40,329 bases of DNA from Oxalobacteraceae bacterium. Its GTDB lineage: Bacteria > Pseudomonadota > Gammaproteobacteria > Burkholderiales > Burkholderiaceae_D. The notes beneath the pieces were generated by a model. The model ran no database searches. It had not been told where the DNA came from and saw only the letters and a program-made list of their open reading frames with translations. A program made the translations under genes and the position numbers. The stretch's first letter is position 1. Every line of letters begins with the position of its first letter. The stretch covers positions 1 through 40,329 of the forward strand of contig CANGJE010000014.1 in NCBI GenBank assembly GCA_947454305.1, read 5' to 3'. Positions 8,842-16,828 of the stretch are shown here, piece after piece.

Positions 8842-9633
8842 ATGAAACGTCACTATCAAGCACTAAGCGCCGCCATCATGGCGGCGCTTTTTATTGGTCT
8901 GCCTATGCAGGCCCACGCATTATTTGAAGACACCGATGCTCGACGCGAAATTCTCAAAATGCGTAAGCAAATTGAAGAGTTAACGGCCAAGCTCGATGCT
9001 AGCGTCACCACCAAACTAGCACCACTCAACACGCGCGTCGATGACAAAGCTGACAAAAAAAGCATAGTCGACATGATTGGCGAGATCGAAAAATTACGCA
9101 GTGATGTTGCCGCATTGCGTGGTCAAGTCGAAGTGTTATCCAACGAGATCAACAATAGCCAGCGTCGCCAAAAAGATTTTTATAATGACCTCGATCAGCG
9201 ACTACGAAAAATCGAACCACAAAAGCTCACTGTCGATGGTAAGGATGTCGAAGTCGACAAAACCGAACAGAAAGCCTTTGATACTGGACTTGCGGAATTT
9301 AGAAGCGGCAATTTCGCCGCCTCACAACAGTCATTCACTAGCTTTTTGCAACGCTACCCTGATTCTGGCTACTTACCTCAGGCGTATTTTTGGCTAGGCA
9401 GCACACACTTTGCAAAACAAGAATGCGACAAAGCTATTCCTGCTTATCAGACCGTCGCCACTCGTTTTCCAACCAGTCAAAAGGCTCCAGAAGCGTTGTT
9501 AAATATCGCCAGTTGTCAGCTTGATCTCAAAGATAAAGCCGCAGCACGCGAAACGCTTGATCACTTGCTTAAGAAATATCCATCATCTAGCGCAGCAAGC
9601 ATGGGTAAAGAAAGGTTGACGGAATTAAAATGA
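8842..9633 (+). CDS. cpoB: Cell division coordinator CpoB (YbgF)
   Basis: CpoB couples peptidoglycan synthesis to Tol-driven outer-membrane constriction. The 263-residue precursor has a signal peptide (about 1-27, cut near AHA), an N-terminal coiled-coil trimerisation segment (about 30-118) and TPR repeats in the C-terminal half (about 140-262), beginning FDTGLAEFRSGNFAASQQSF. Last gene of the Tol-Pal operon, followed by the tRNA-Lys promoter. No strong terminator is seen before the tRNA, so read-through is possible. Confidence 0.96.
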   Translation: MKRHYQALSAAIMAALFIGLPMQAHALFEDTDARREILKMRKQIEELTAKLDASVTTKLAPLNTRVDDKADKKSIVDMIGEIEKLRSDVAALRGQVEVLSNEINNSQRRQKDFYNDLDQRLRKIEPQKLTVDGKDVEVDKTEQKAFDTGLAEFRSGNFAASQQSFTSFLQRYPDSGYLPQAYFWLGSTHFAKQECDKAIPAYQTVATRFPTSQKAPEALLNIASCQLDLKDKAAARETLDHLLKKYPSSSAASMGKERLTELK

Positions 9634-9689
9634 AAACCGTCTAACTTTTGTTGAAATTAGAAACAACTGTCATGCACGAGTTGTTGCAT

Positions 9690-9719
9690 TTGACAAAACT
9701 TTCAGCAATTGCGTATAAT
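9690..9719 (+). promoter_or_regulatory. Strong sigma-70 promoter of tRNA-Lys
   Basis: Perfect consensus hexamers TTGACA (9690-9695) and TATAAT (9714-9719) are separated by 18 bases, about 11 bases before the mature tRNA 5' end. This gives the tRNA its own promoter, independent of the Tol-Pal operon. Confidence 0.9.
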
Positions 9720-9730
9720 TTCGTTCTTTC

Positions 9731-9806
9731 GGGTCGTTAGCTCAGCTGGTAGAGCAGCGGACTTTTAATCCGTTGGTCGCAAGTTCGAATCTTGCACGAC
9801 CTACCA
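9731..9806 (+). tRNA. tRNA-Lys (anticodon TTT)
   Basis: A 76-base cloverleaf. The acceptor stem pairs GGGTCGT with ACGACCT (first pair G-U), the D-arm contains AGCTCAGCTGGTAGAGC, the anticodon loop is CTTTTAA with anticodon TTT (Lys, reading AAA/AAG), and the T-arm contains GTTCGAATC. Discriminator A and an encoded CCA end the gene. Followed directly by a strong terminator. Confidence 0.97.
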
Positions 9807-9810
9807 ATAT

Positions 9811-9850
9811 CAAACAAAAGCCCCACTCACAAGGTGGGGCTTTTTGTTTG
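9811..9850 (+). terminator. Rho-independent terminator of tRNA-Lys
   Basis: GCCCCAC and GTGGGGC form a 7-bp GC-rich stem with a 7-base loop, flanked by A-run and T-run (AAAA before, TTTTTG after), so it can stop transcripts from both sides: tRNA-Lys on plus and the Cys-rich gene on minus. Confidence 0.92.
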
Positions 9851-9924
9851 TGCATACATCGCATCGTAAAAATTAAAGTGCAGGCCGCGATAAAAAATTA
9901 CATCACTTCATCTTCGCCTAATCT

Positions 9925-10236
9925 TTACTTCTCAGAAATGCAGTAGTTACCCACTGACTCAAATCCAGATGGGCAACTCATTGCTGCTCGGCGAATCGCC
10001 AGTTTAGCCTCAGCTGTGGCTACACAGTAATTGCCTTGTTCAATATATCCTTCGGGACAATTTTGAAATTTTACGAAAGCGAATTTCGCATTCGCTGCAG
10101 GAATACACTGACTTCCTTTTGCCAAATAATCTAAGGGGCAGTCACCCTCTTTAGGAATTTCACTGGGTACAGGCAAGGCAGCAAATACCCAAGTAGATGC
10201 TAGCAAAAGCCCAGCAAAGACAAAGGTTTGTTTCAT
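9925..10236 (-). CDS. Secreted Cys-rich protein with three repeats, function unknown
   Basis: 103 residues with a clear signal peptide (about 1-19, cut near VFA/A) and a good ribosome site (AAAGGAAAT before ATG). The mature part holds three copies of a unit with two cysteines: CPLDYLAKGSQC, CPEGYIEQGNYC and CPSGFESVGNYC, each C-P-x-x-[YF]-x-x-x-G-x-x-C. The six cysteines are probably three local disulfides in the periplasm or outside. The linkers between units are Ala/Lys-rich (AANAKFAFVKF, ATAEAKLAIRR). I do not recognise a named family and infer no activity. It stands alone between the tRNA terminator and a beta-barrel-like gene. Confidence 0.8.
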   Translation of the reverse strand: MKQTFVFAGLLLASTWVFAALPVPSEIPKEGDCPLDYLAKGSQCIPAANAKFAFVKFQNCPEGYIEQGNYCVATAEAKLAIRRAAMSCPSGFESVGNYCISEK

Positions 10237-10534
10237 CGGGATTTCCTTTAAATCAAAACCATTATTTTATTTCATAGACGATTGTTCTGCGTTCGATTAC
10301 GAAACAGCCGGGAAGATAATTGAGCGATATGATGCTGAATGATATAAATCGTAAAGCCAATCCATAACTTCATCAGGAACGTACGGCTTTATTAAGATAA
10401 GTGGCTGGGTTTGACCTGTCATGATGTTTTCGAGCCAGTTAGATCTGGGGATAGAGTGACCAGACCTTTTGAATTGATAATGTGATCTCGTCTTATGTAA
10501 CGCATTGGCAATAACCACAAGCTAGAATTAAGTT
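10237..10534. other. Intergenic region with divergent promoters
   Basis: About 300 bases between two divergent envelope genes. A 73-codon minus-strand frame exists here but has no ribosome site or recognisable features and is not called. No strong palindrome or terminator was seen. Confidence 0.4.
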
Positions 10535-11242
10535 ATGCGAAAAAAATTTACGCTAACCTTTATTGTTCTCATTTCTATCACAAACATAGTTTGGGCCGCT
10601 CGCCCATTCGTGACTGACGATGCACGACTGACTACAGCAGGTAGCTGCCAAATTGAAAGTTGGACCCGGGTATACCGCACCAGCACCGAAGTTTGGGCGC
10701 TACCCGCCTGTAATCCTACTGGCAACTTAGAGCTAACCTTGGGACAAGGGCGCGCGTTCTATGACGCCGCTGGAAGCGAACCGGCAGATGACTATATCTT
10801 TCAGGCCAAGACACTGATTCGTCCGTTAGAAACAAATAGCTACGGGTTTGGACTAGCTGCAGGCACTGTCCGTCATCCTGCAGTTAGCCCTGGTCCTAAT
10901 TTATTCGGCAATAGCTATGTCTATTTACCGTATTCCGCTTCATTCGCTGACGATGAGTTAGTTATGCATATCAACGTAGGTTGGCTGAAAGAACGCAGTA
11001 CTGAAAAAAATCTAGCAACCTGGGGTGTGGGCACCGAATGGAATGTTAACGAGCGTGTGACCTGGTTAATCGAAGCCTTCGGGGAAAGTAATCCCAACAC
11101 GTATTGGCAAGCCGGAGGGAGATTCTCTCTGATTCCACAATTGCTACAGGTCGACACGACGTTGGGTCGCGCTGCTAGTGGAAATAGTGATAATCGCTGG
11201 ATATCTTTTGGCGTGAGGTTCACGCCATCCAAATTATTCTGA
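10535..11242 (+). CDS. Exported outer-membrane beta-barrel-like protein
   Basis: 235 residues with a signal peptide (about 1-21, ending IVWA/A). The mature part begins RPFVTDDARL, seen in proteins of the MetA-pathway phenol-degradation-like/outer-membrane transporter group. It has alternating beta-strand patterns (for example WGVGTEWNVNERVTWLIEAF) and ends with a C-terminal Phe, typical for insertion by the BAM complex. Two Cys near residues 38 and 58 of the precursor could pair. The substrate is unknown. The ATG at 10535 has a weak ribosome site. Confidence 0.65.
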   Translation: MRKKFTLTFIVLISITNIVWAARPFVTDDARLTTAGSCQIESWTRVYRTSTEVWALPACNPTGNLELTLGQGRAFYDAAGSEPADDYIFQAKTLIRPLETNSYGFGLAAGTVRHPAVSPGPNLFGNSYVYLPYSASFADDELVMHINVGWLKERSTEKNLATWGVGTEWNVNERVTWLIEAFGESNPNTYWQAGGRFSLIPQLLQVDTTLGRAASGNSDNRWISFGVRFTPSKLF

Positions 11243-11401
11243 CCTGCGTAAATTAGTTCAGGCATATACGGACATTGGCGCCGAACACTTTGCACACTCA
11301 ATAACTAGCTTTGTTATGACGCCAAGATAAAATCAAACGCACATTCGCGTGAATCTTATTTTTTCGACATCGGCAAAGCATAAAAGTTAGGGAATCATTT
11401 G

Positions 11402-11788
11402 ATGATCAGAAAAACCATCTGCGCGCTGCTACTCATTAGCTTAACTGGAACGGCTTCTGCTGCTTGGGTCAAGCTATCTCAAAATGAAATTGGCGATAAT
11501 TTCTATTACGATACAGCGACCATCAGCAAAACAGATACGCGCACGATCTGGATTTTGATTAATTACGGCAAACCCGATAAAAGTCGCGCTCAAGAAATTC
11601 AGTCAGTCAAATACCTGATGCAAGCAAATTGCAGCGAAAAAAGCACTCGCGAGCTTATGTCGTATAGCTACAGCCGGTCGAATGGCGAAGGTAAGCCCGT
11701 CATATCCAGTGATTCCGGGGGAAAGTGGCAAAGCCTACAGCGCAATTCGCCCGAGGAAGATTTCTACAATCTTCTGTGCAAAAAATAA
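11402..11788 (+). CDS. Adhesin_E-like small exported protein
   Basis: 128 residues from ATG 11402 (a TTG one codon upstream is less likely). It has a signal peptide (about 1-20, cut near ASA/AW) and a compact domain with W-V-K-L near the mature start, YYDTATISKTDTRTIWILINY, QANCSEK and a C-terminal LLCKK. This pattern matches the surface-adhesin protein E-like family as I remember it: a Trp start, a YYD strand, and two Cys that likely pair. A second member of the same family is at 30135-30515 next to arsJ. In other bacteria protein E binds host molecules; in a free-living phototroph the function is open. Confidence 0.7.
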   Translation: MIRKTICALLLISLTGTASAAWVKLSQNEIGDNFYYDTATISKTDTRTIWILINYGKPDKSRAQEIQSVKYLMQANCSEKSTRELMSYSYSRSNGEGKPVISSDSGGKWQSLQRNSPEEDFYNLLCKK

Positions 11789-12042
11789 CTCCCTCGAAGA
11801 GCTCATACTTCATATAGCTTCAGGTGTTTAGGTGCTTCATCTCACACTCTCTATTTTCAAGTGAATTTGCATGCGCCATGTCTACTGTTTTCAGCAAACT
11901 ATGGTACGGTCTATGGATACGACATGGCCTGCCTAAAAACGGCAGTAATACGCAGTAAAGTGGGTTTGTTTTTAAAATACCAACCAGCGCTCTTTTCGTA
12001 ATGACATCATGATTTGTAAACGTACTCACTGAAGGGCAGCGG

Positions 12043-12459
12043 ATGTTTTCACTGAAAAATTCGAACAACCTCCTTCATAGCTCGGAAAAATTCGATACCT
12101 TGATAGGCGAAAGCTCTGAAATACACGGGCGATTAGTCCTCACGGGTAGTACACGCATCGACGGTAAAGTCTTTGGGAATATCGAAGCCCCGCCTGAAAA
12201 AAAAGTACAAATCTTTATCGGTCAAACAGGCGAAATTAGCGGCGACATCAGCGCCTATCAAGTGACGGTTGAAGGCAAAGTCGAAGGCAATGTGATGGCA
12301 ACGGAAAGAGCGATCTTTCGCAAAACCGCTGTCATACATGGTGATATTACTTACGGTGATTTACTGGTAGCGCATGGAGCAAAGCTAATGGGACTGATCA
12401 TGCCCTTAAAAACCAGCGCGCGTAGTGTGCTAGAGCCCTCTAATTTTATCGCTCGATAA
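12043..12459 (+). CDS. Bactofilin (polymer-forming cytoskeletal protein)
   Basis: 138 residues with the bactofilin beta-helix: TLIGESSEIHGRLVLTGSTR followed by short turns of the form G-x-[IV]-x-G-[DN]-[IV] (IDGKVFGNIEA, GEISGDISA, VEGKVEGNVMA, AVIHGDITYGDLLVAHGAKLMG). Bactofilins polymerise without nucleotide and scaffold cell-wall enzymes or polar structures at the membrane. ATG 12043 has GAAGGG six bases upstream. A peptidase M23 gene, often beside bactofilins, is absent here, so this one seems to stand alone. Confidence 0.9.
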   Translation: MFSLKNSNNLLHSSEKFDTLIGESSEIHGRLVLTGSTRIDGKVFGNIEAPPEKKVQIFIGQTGEISGDISAYQVTVEGKVEGNVMATERAIFRKTAVIHGDITYGDLLVAHGAKLMGLIMPLKTSARSVLEPSNFIAR

Positions 12460-12962
12460 AATCTAAACTCAGCAAAGACTGATTCGTTTTTTCAATTGTG
12501 CGAGATACGCATGCCCTGCCTCAGTTTCTTCAGCAGGTGCCAACGGCGCAGGCTCTTTTGTAAGGCCGAGATTAAACGGACCTACATTCATTTCCAGCAG
12601 TATGGAGTGAGGCTAGGTCGCAATAATCGTGTGACAGACTCCTACCTGTACTTCAACGCCGGCTCCAGAATCATTACTTGAAGCATATTTTTTACAGTGT
12701 CAGTCTAAACTAAAAAAATAGCCCCGGATTCTCTGGAATCCAGGGCTATACGATGTGAACCTTCATCTCAGCGCTTTACCATTGCCTAAACAAGAGGGCC
12801 AAGCACCAATCAGGTAGATCGCTTTCTAAAGATACTCGCCCATCCAAAGGTGGCTTTGCGAAGTCTCAACCATTGAGTAGAGCATTGATTTAATCGTTTC
12901 ATTAAAAAAAAGACTAGTGGCTCGATTAAAAATCAACATCTCCTACCGCACGTTCCGTTTCA
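12460..12962. other. Intergenic region between bactofilin and convergent porin gene
   Basis: About 500 bases. It holds a terminator for the minus strand (12711-12749). A 61-codon plus frame at 12496 and a 37-codon minus frame starting near 12925 lack support and are not called. Confidence 0.5.
12711..12749 (-). terminator. Rho-independent terminator for the porin transcript
   Basis: On the minus strand TAGCCC-T-GGATTC, loop CAGA, GAATCC-G-GGGCTA forms a long stem with one mismatch, followed by a T-run (seven T). Orientation shows that it ends minus-strand transcription, most likely from the OprB-like gene about 215 bases upstream. The plus strand lacks a T-run after the stem. Confidence 0.85.
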
Positions 12963-14288
12963 CTAAAATTCGGCGTGCGCCCGAATAGCAAAAACGTCAA
13001 CTGGTCCACGCGCTGCATTGTAGGCTGGGTTTTGTATATGTTGATAGTCACCTGTAAGCCAAACATTTTTTATAACCCCGATGCTGTAGAAAGTTTCTAC
13101 TATCGTCTCAGGTTTATAATTCAATGAACCATCGCCAATAAAAAAAGAAACGCCACCTGCCTCAAGGTACTGACGACGTTCACGCGATAAACCATTCATC
13201 ATTAGCGCCACGCCTACGGTATCCTTAGCTCTGCCCCAGGCGGATCCTTTGAAATAAGCACCTAATGCAATGGATTCATCGACTTCGGTAAACGCTTGAG
13301 TCTCTGTACGACCATCTGATTTCATTACACGTAAAAACAGACCAAGGGTGTCGGTGATTTCTTGTTCCGTATTAATACCTAAGCCATATTTGATTTGCTC
13401 TTTCGTTCGTACATCTAAAATCGTTTCTTGACCGACGGCAGTTATTGCCGACCTTGCGTCATCAAAACGCGCCAGCACACCACGATTTCTATAGGCGAGT
13501 ACGCGCAACTTACCGGGACGGTTATTGAGTAAGTAGCCTTTTTCAATTTCTACCTGATCGCCGTAGTGACGATTAAATCTAAAATCTAGCGCAAGCCCAT
13601 TTGGTAATTTTGGCGGTGTCATTCGGCCAAAACGAAATACCCAATCTTCCTGGTACCACTCACCCGCAAAACCCCAACCGAAACCACGCGCATCAGCGGC
13701 ATAGTCATACGCTGCATAGGTCCAACCACCCCAGTTCATAAATTGTGTACGGGCGTCTTTCGCATACGCATTGTCATCAAACACATCTAAGGTAGAAAAA
13801 TTACCGACGGTGAGCACGAATCGATTTTTATCTACCTGTCCGGCCATTTGATTGAAATCTGATTCAACAGATTCTGAACCACCACCACGATTCCAAGTTT
13901 GACGAAGAAATAAACGTTGCAGGTAAAGCTTAGGATCGCTGCCACCCGCACGTGTAATCTCACCATTAGTAAAACCACCTAGCCCGACTAACTCTGATGA
14001 AAAAGGAATACCAGAAGCAATCTCCGGATTTATATAAACCTCCGAACCTTCCCACAAGCGAGCACCCCAATGCGCTGTGGTCGAGAAGGTATACATACGT
14101 TCTGACGTTGGTACCAAACTTTTGGAAGTCGGTGTCGTACCGCCAGAAAATGAGGGATGCCATTGCCAGTTATAGGTGGACTGATAACGCGCCGACGTCG
14201 TTTCAGTTACCTGATCTGCAGCCTGTGCAAAAGAACAGGCTATACAGGCTGAAGCAAGCCACAGATGCTGAGAAAATTTAGAGGACAT
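12963..14288 (-). CDS. Carbohydrate-selective porin, OprB-like
   Basis: 441 residues from ATG 14288, with signal peptide SSKFSQHLWLASACIACSFAQA and a mature beta-barrel ending in Phe (IRAHAEF). Segments such as YAAYDYAADARGFGWGFAGE, WVFRFGRMTPPKLPNGLALD and GKLRVLAYRNRG match the OprB family, outer-membrane porins that let sugars through. Longer starts exist at 14330 (ATG) and 14297 (ATG); 14288 is chosen because it gives a normal signal peptide, although no clear Shine-Dalgarno is seen for any of them. The gene is divergent from an MFS carrier with about 220 bases between. A terminator lies about 215 bases downstream. Confidence 0.85.
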   Translation of the reverse strand: MSSKFSQHLWLASACIACSFAQAADQVTETTSARYQSTYNWQWHPSFSGGTTPTSKSLVPTSERMYTFSTTAHWGARLWEGSEVYINPEIASGIPFSSELVGLGGFTNGEITRAGGSDPKLYLQRLFLRQTWNRGGGSESVESDFNQMAGQVDKNRFVLTVGNFSTLDVFDDNAYAKDARTQFMNWGGWTYAAYDYAADARGFGWGFAGEWYQEDWVFRFGRMTPPKLPNGLALDFRFNRHYGDQVEIEKGYLLNNRPGKLRVLAYRNRGVLARFDDARSAITAVGQETILDVRTKEQIKYGLGINTEQEITDTLGLFLRVMKSDGRTETQAFTEVDESIALGAYFKGSAWGRAKDTVGVALMMNGLSRERRQYLEAGGVSFFIGDGSLNYKPETIVETFYSIGVIKNVWLTGDYQHIQNPAYNAARGPVDVFAIRAHAEF

Positions 14289-14434
14289 GCAAGTCATAGA
14301 GCAATCTGTGGCACCAACACACGTTGGCATTTATAGTGACTCATAATGTTGCCAAGTTTACTCTGACCTTGTGACATTTGTATGTCGTTCCATCATAAGT
14401 AATTGAGTATCAAAAAACTCTACTGACGATTTAA

Positions 14435-14472
14435 ACCGATTATGTCGGTAGATGTATCGGCTTGTGTATACT
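14435..14472 (+). promoter_or_regulatory. Candidate promoter and operator of the MFS carrier
   Basis: A TATACT -10 (14467-14472) is 36 bases before the MFS start. In its -35 zone lies the inverted repeat ACCGA-TTATG-TCGGT (14435-14449) in place of a consensus -35, which suggests activator or repressor control. Inference from sequence only. Confidence 0.4.
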
Positions 14473-14507
14473 GAATTGATAACAACTTTGCTCATGCGTT
14501 AAAAATT

Positions 14508-15725
14508 ATGTTTCAACATTTGCGCCAGCCCGGCGTTATGCCATTAACACTGGCAGCTGCCGGTATCCTCCTGATTGTGATGGGCATACGCCAATCCACA
14601 GGGCTGTATTTAAGCCCAATGAATACCTCTACTGGGTTAGGCATTGTCAGCCTCAGTCTCGCTCTGGCCATTGGACAGTTTGTGTGGGGAGCCTTCCAGC
14701 CTATTGCTGGCGCGATGGCCGATCATTGGGGCCCGCGCCCCGTTCTGCTTGGTGGCGTGCTGCTGTTTGCTATCGCAACCGCGGTCACCCCTTTTATGAC
14801 TGATGGCTTAGGGTTCGCCATCACGCTCGGCGTTTTGTCGGCAGCTGGTGCGGGCTCAGCCAGCTTTTCAGTACTCATGGGTGTTGTCGCTCAGCGATTA
14901 CCCGCCGAAGCGCGTGGCAGCGCATCCGGAGTCATTAACGCCGGTAGTTCACTCGGCCAATTTGTGATTGCACCCATCACCCAAAAATTGATCCAGTTGT
15001 TTGGCTGGATGTCGGCCATGTGGGCCATGGCTATACTCGCGCTCGCTGCTCTTCCCTTAGTCGGTAAAGTCACTGACCACACCACCGCCGCGCACAAACC
15101 GCCCGACACCACCGGCGGCTTGCGACAAGCACTACGTGATTCATTCAAATCACCGAGTTACGGATTGCTGCATGCAGGCTTTTTTACCTGTGGATTTCAC
15201 ATTGCATTTTTAGTGACGCACCTACCGGGCGAAGTCGATCTATGTGGCCTTCCACCCTCCGTCGCTAGCTGGTCACTTGCTATCATTGGTTTAGCAAACA
15301 TCGGTGGCAGTTTGTATATTGGAAGCTGTATTAACCGATTTCGCAGTAAATATATTCTCTGTGCGATGTATGCTTCCAGAGCGCTGCTGGTGATCTGGTA
15401 TCTATTGATGCCGAAAGAAGCGTGGGTCTTTTATATTTTTGCCGCAGGCTTAGGGTTTACATGGTTAGCCACGGTTCCACCCACAGCTGCTTTGGTCGGA
15501 AAACTTTTCGGAGCTCGCTACCTGTCTACGCTCTTTGGCTTGACACTGTTATCGCATCAAATCGGTGGATTTTTAGGTGCTTGGTTAGGCGGTCTGGCGA
15601 TTGCCAATTATGGCGACCTAACGTTGATGTGGTACGCAGATATTGCCTTAGCCGCTTTCGCTGCACTGGTGAATTTACCGATTAAAGAAGCGCCGATTAC
15701 GCCCTCCATCCAAGCGGCAAACTAA
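14508..15725 (+). CDS. MFS transporter, oxalate/formate antiporter-like group
   Basis: 405 residues with about 12 hydrophobic segments. MFS signatures are visible: GAMADHWGPRPVLLGG in the loop between helices 2 and 3, and a Gly/Ala-rich helix with GVINAGSSLGQFVIAPI. The layout resembles the monocarboxylate / oxalate-formate antiporter branch rather than the drug-efflux branch. The substrate cannot be told. It is divergent from the OprB-like porin, and the two could serve one uptake route across outer and inner membrane. Confidence 0.8.
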   Translation: MFQHLRQPGVMPLTLAAAGILLIVMGIRQSTGLYLSPMNTSTGLGIVSLSLALAIGQFVWGAFQPIAGAMADHWGPRPVLLGGVLLFAIATAVTPFMTDGLGFAITLGVLSAAGAGSASFSVLMGVVAQRLPAEARGSASGVINAGSSLGQFVIAPITQKLIQLFGWMSAMWAMAILALAALPLVGKVTDHTTAAHKPPDTTGGLRQALRDSFKSPSYGLLHAGFFTCGFHIAFLVTHLPGEVDLCGLPPSVASWSLAIIGLANIGGSLYIGSCINRFRSKYILCAMYASRALLVIWYLLMPKEAWVFYIFAAGLGFTWLATVPPTAALVGKLFGARYLSTLFGLTLLSHQIGGFLGAWLGGLAIANYGDLTLMWYADIALAAFAALVNLPIKEAPITPSIQAAN

Positions 15726-15757
15726 TCTAAATACCCCGCGGTTTTGGTAGCGACTAC

Positions 15758-16090
15758 TTAACGTCCGAGCTTTGCCTCGTGAATAAATCCAACGCCCGGA
15801 TTACTCGGCTTAATTGAATTTTTTGCTTTAGTAATCAAATGCTCATGCACGAGTAAAGAGAAACCGACTTTTTTCGCATACAGCCGAATATAGCTATCCA
15901 ACACAGGCGCATTACCCCAAAAAGCGTAATAATTTTCCTGATCAATGGCAGCAATTGCATGCTTGGGTATGCCCGTTTTGCGGACGACCTCGTCGACTGA
16001 CCAAACCAATGTCTCGCGCTTTTGCCTGAGTAGCATTCCAATACTGACCTCTCTCTCAGCATCTGCTTGAATTAATTTTAGATTCGTCAT
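15758..16090 (-). CDS. Small RodZ-like HTH protein (copy 1)
   Basis: 110 residues, soluble. The segment SIGMLLRQKRETLVWSVDEV through YIRLYAKKVGFSL follows the N-terminal helix-turn-helix of RodZ: a G-x-x-L-R-x-x-R-E start, an IPKHAIAAID recognition region and a YIRLYAKK end helix. There is no membrane helix and no periplasmic RodZ domain, so it is an isolated HTH. In RodZ this domain binds MreB rather than DNA, so either partner is possible. A second, related gene lies about 55 bases upstream (16148-16471) on the same strand. Confidence 0.65.
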   Translation of the reverse strand: MTNLKLIQADAEREVSIGMLLRQKRETLVWSVDEVVRKTGIPKHAIAAIDQENYYAFWGNAPVLDSYIRLYAKKVGFSLLVHEHLITKAKNSIKPSNPGVGFIHEAKLGR

Positions 16091-16147
16091 ACGTTATCTA
16101 CGATCGAATGATAGTCAGAAATATACAGTCACTCTACCAACCTAAAA

Positions 16148-16471
16148 TCACCTAGGTGACTCTGGAATGATTTTTTTATTTGGCGATGACGCTAAAAGAA
16201 ATAATGGAATGGCGACTTCGGTTGAAGGCATCAGATTGACTGATTTTGATTTGCTTAGTTTGCTCAGCAAGTCAGAGTCCAAAGGAATGTTGAGTTTGCG
16301 CGCGTACAGCTTGGTCAAACGTTCAATTTCTCTACTACCACCGATGAATTCTTCTAATTGCTCATTTTCGAGTGCGTTAACGTATTTTGTTGGCATGCCC
16401 GTCATACGTGAAACATCCTGGAGAGTGATCCCCAATTCTTCACGTCTATTTTTAAGTATCACTCCGAGCAT
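16148..16471 (-). CDS. Small RodZ-like HTH protein (copy 2)
   Basis: 107 residues from ATG 16471. MLGVILKNRREELGITLQDV opens a helix-turn-helix of the RodZ N-terminal type, continuing with GMPTKYVNALENEQLEEF and LTKLYARKLNIPLD. An ATG at 16483 is 12 bases upstream, but GAGG lies 6-7 bases before 16471 and the shorter start aligns with the usual domain beginning. The C-terminal 40 residues are not part of the HTH and end with a basic tail (PNKKIIPESPR). Like copy 1 it has no membrane helix. Function unknown. Confidence 0.65.
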   Translation of the reverse strand: MLGVILKNRREELGITLQDVSRMTGMPTKYVNALENEQLEEFIGGSREIERLTKLYARKLNIPLDSDLLSKLSKSKSVNLMPSTEVAIPLFLLASSPNKKIIPESPR

Positions 16472-16735
16472 GACCAACCTCATTACACACTATGAACCCC
16501 TGCAGGAACCAACCCAACCAAAGGTGTCTGGCCATGCCCTGCATAACATAGCTAATACTCGTACTTTTTTTGCTGTTGACTAGCTGTACCTAGGGGCAAA
16601 TCATCAACTAAAAGCTATAAAAAGTAGTAAACATCATTAGTTAAATGATAATTTAGCTTCTCCCCGTCTTACGGGTTATTGACTATCAAACCAGACAAGC
16701 GCCGTCCTGACAGGCTGGGGAAAAATAGGGGTAGT
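16472..16735. other. Intergenic region upstream of BPL_N cluster, with inverted repeat
   Basis: The stretch is AT-rich and separates the minus-strand HTH pair from the plus-strand amidotransferase. ATCATT-AGTTA-AATGAT (16633-16649) is a perfect inverted repeat that could be an operator for one of the divergent units. The sequence becomes GC-rich after about 16690. Confidence 0.4.
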
Positions 16736-16828
16736 ATGTGTCCCGCACTTAGGAAACTCGACCCAGACAGGGTCGATACAGCGGCCAGAGCCGGCGATGC
16801 CGCCGCCCGCCAGAATTTATTTTCGTGA
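16736..16828 (+). CDS. Possible coupled leader peptide (30 aa)
   Basis: A 30-codon frame from ATG 16736 with AGGGG four bases upstream. The product begins MCPALRKLDPDRVDTAARAG and ends RQNLFS; it is basic and Ala-rich. Its TGA overlaps the GTG start of the next gene (GTGA), and that gene has no ribosome site of its own, so translation of the peptide could deliver ribosomes to it. The same frame is open upstream to a TTG at 16679. The DNA is GC-rich and can fold into hairpins (CGACCC/GGGTCG, CGGC/GCCG), so a structured non-coding leader is the main alternative. Confidence 0.35.
   Translation: MCPALRKLDPDRVDTAARAGDAAARQNLFS

Noticed and set aside
10297..10518. 73-codon minus-strand frame between divergent genes
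   Set aside because: No ribosome site, signal or family feature; lies in the promoter zone of the beta-barrel-like gene.
12496..12681. 61-codon plus-strand frame
   Set aside because: No ribosome site and unusual composition (many Cys/Arg); not supported by context.
12812..12925. 37-codon minus-strand frame after the porin gene
   Set aside because: GGAG is directly adjacent to the ATG with no spacing, and the product has no recognisable feature. Could be a small protein but not supportable.
16660..16824. Known riboswitch (cobalamin, c-di-GMP, SAM) or hammerhead ribozyme before the BPL_N gene
   Set aside because: Several hairpins form but none of the conserved cores was found; kept only as an unidentified leader.
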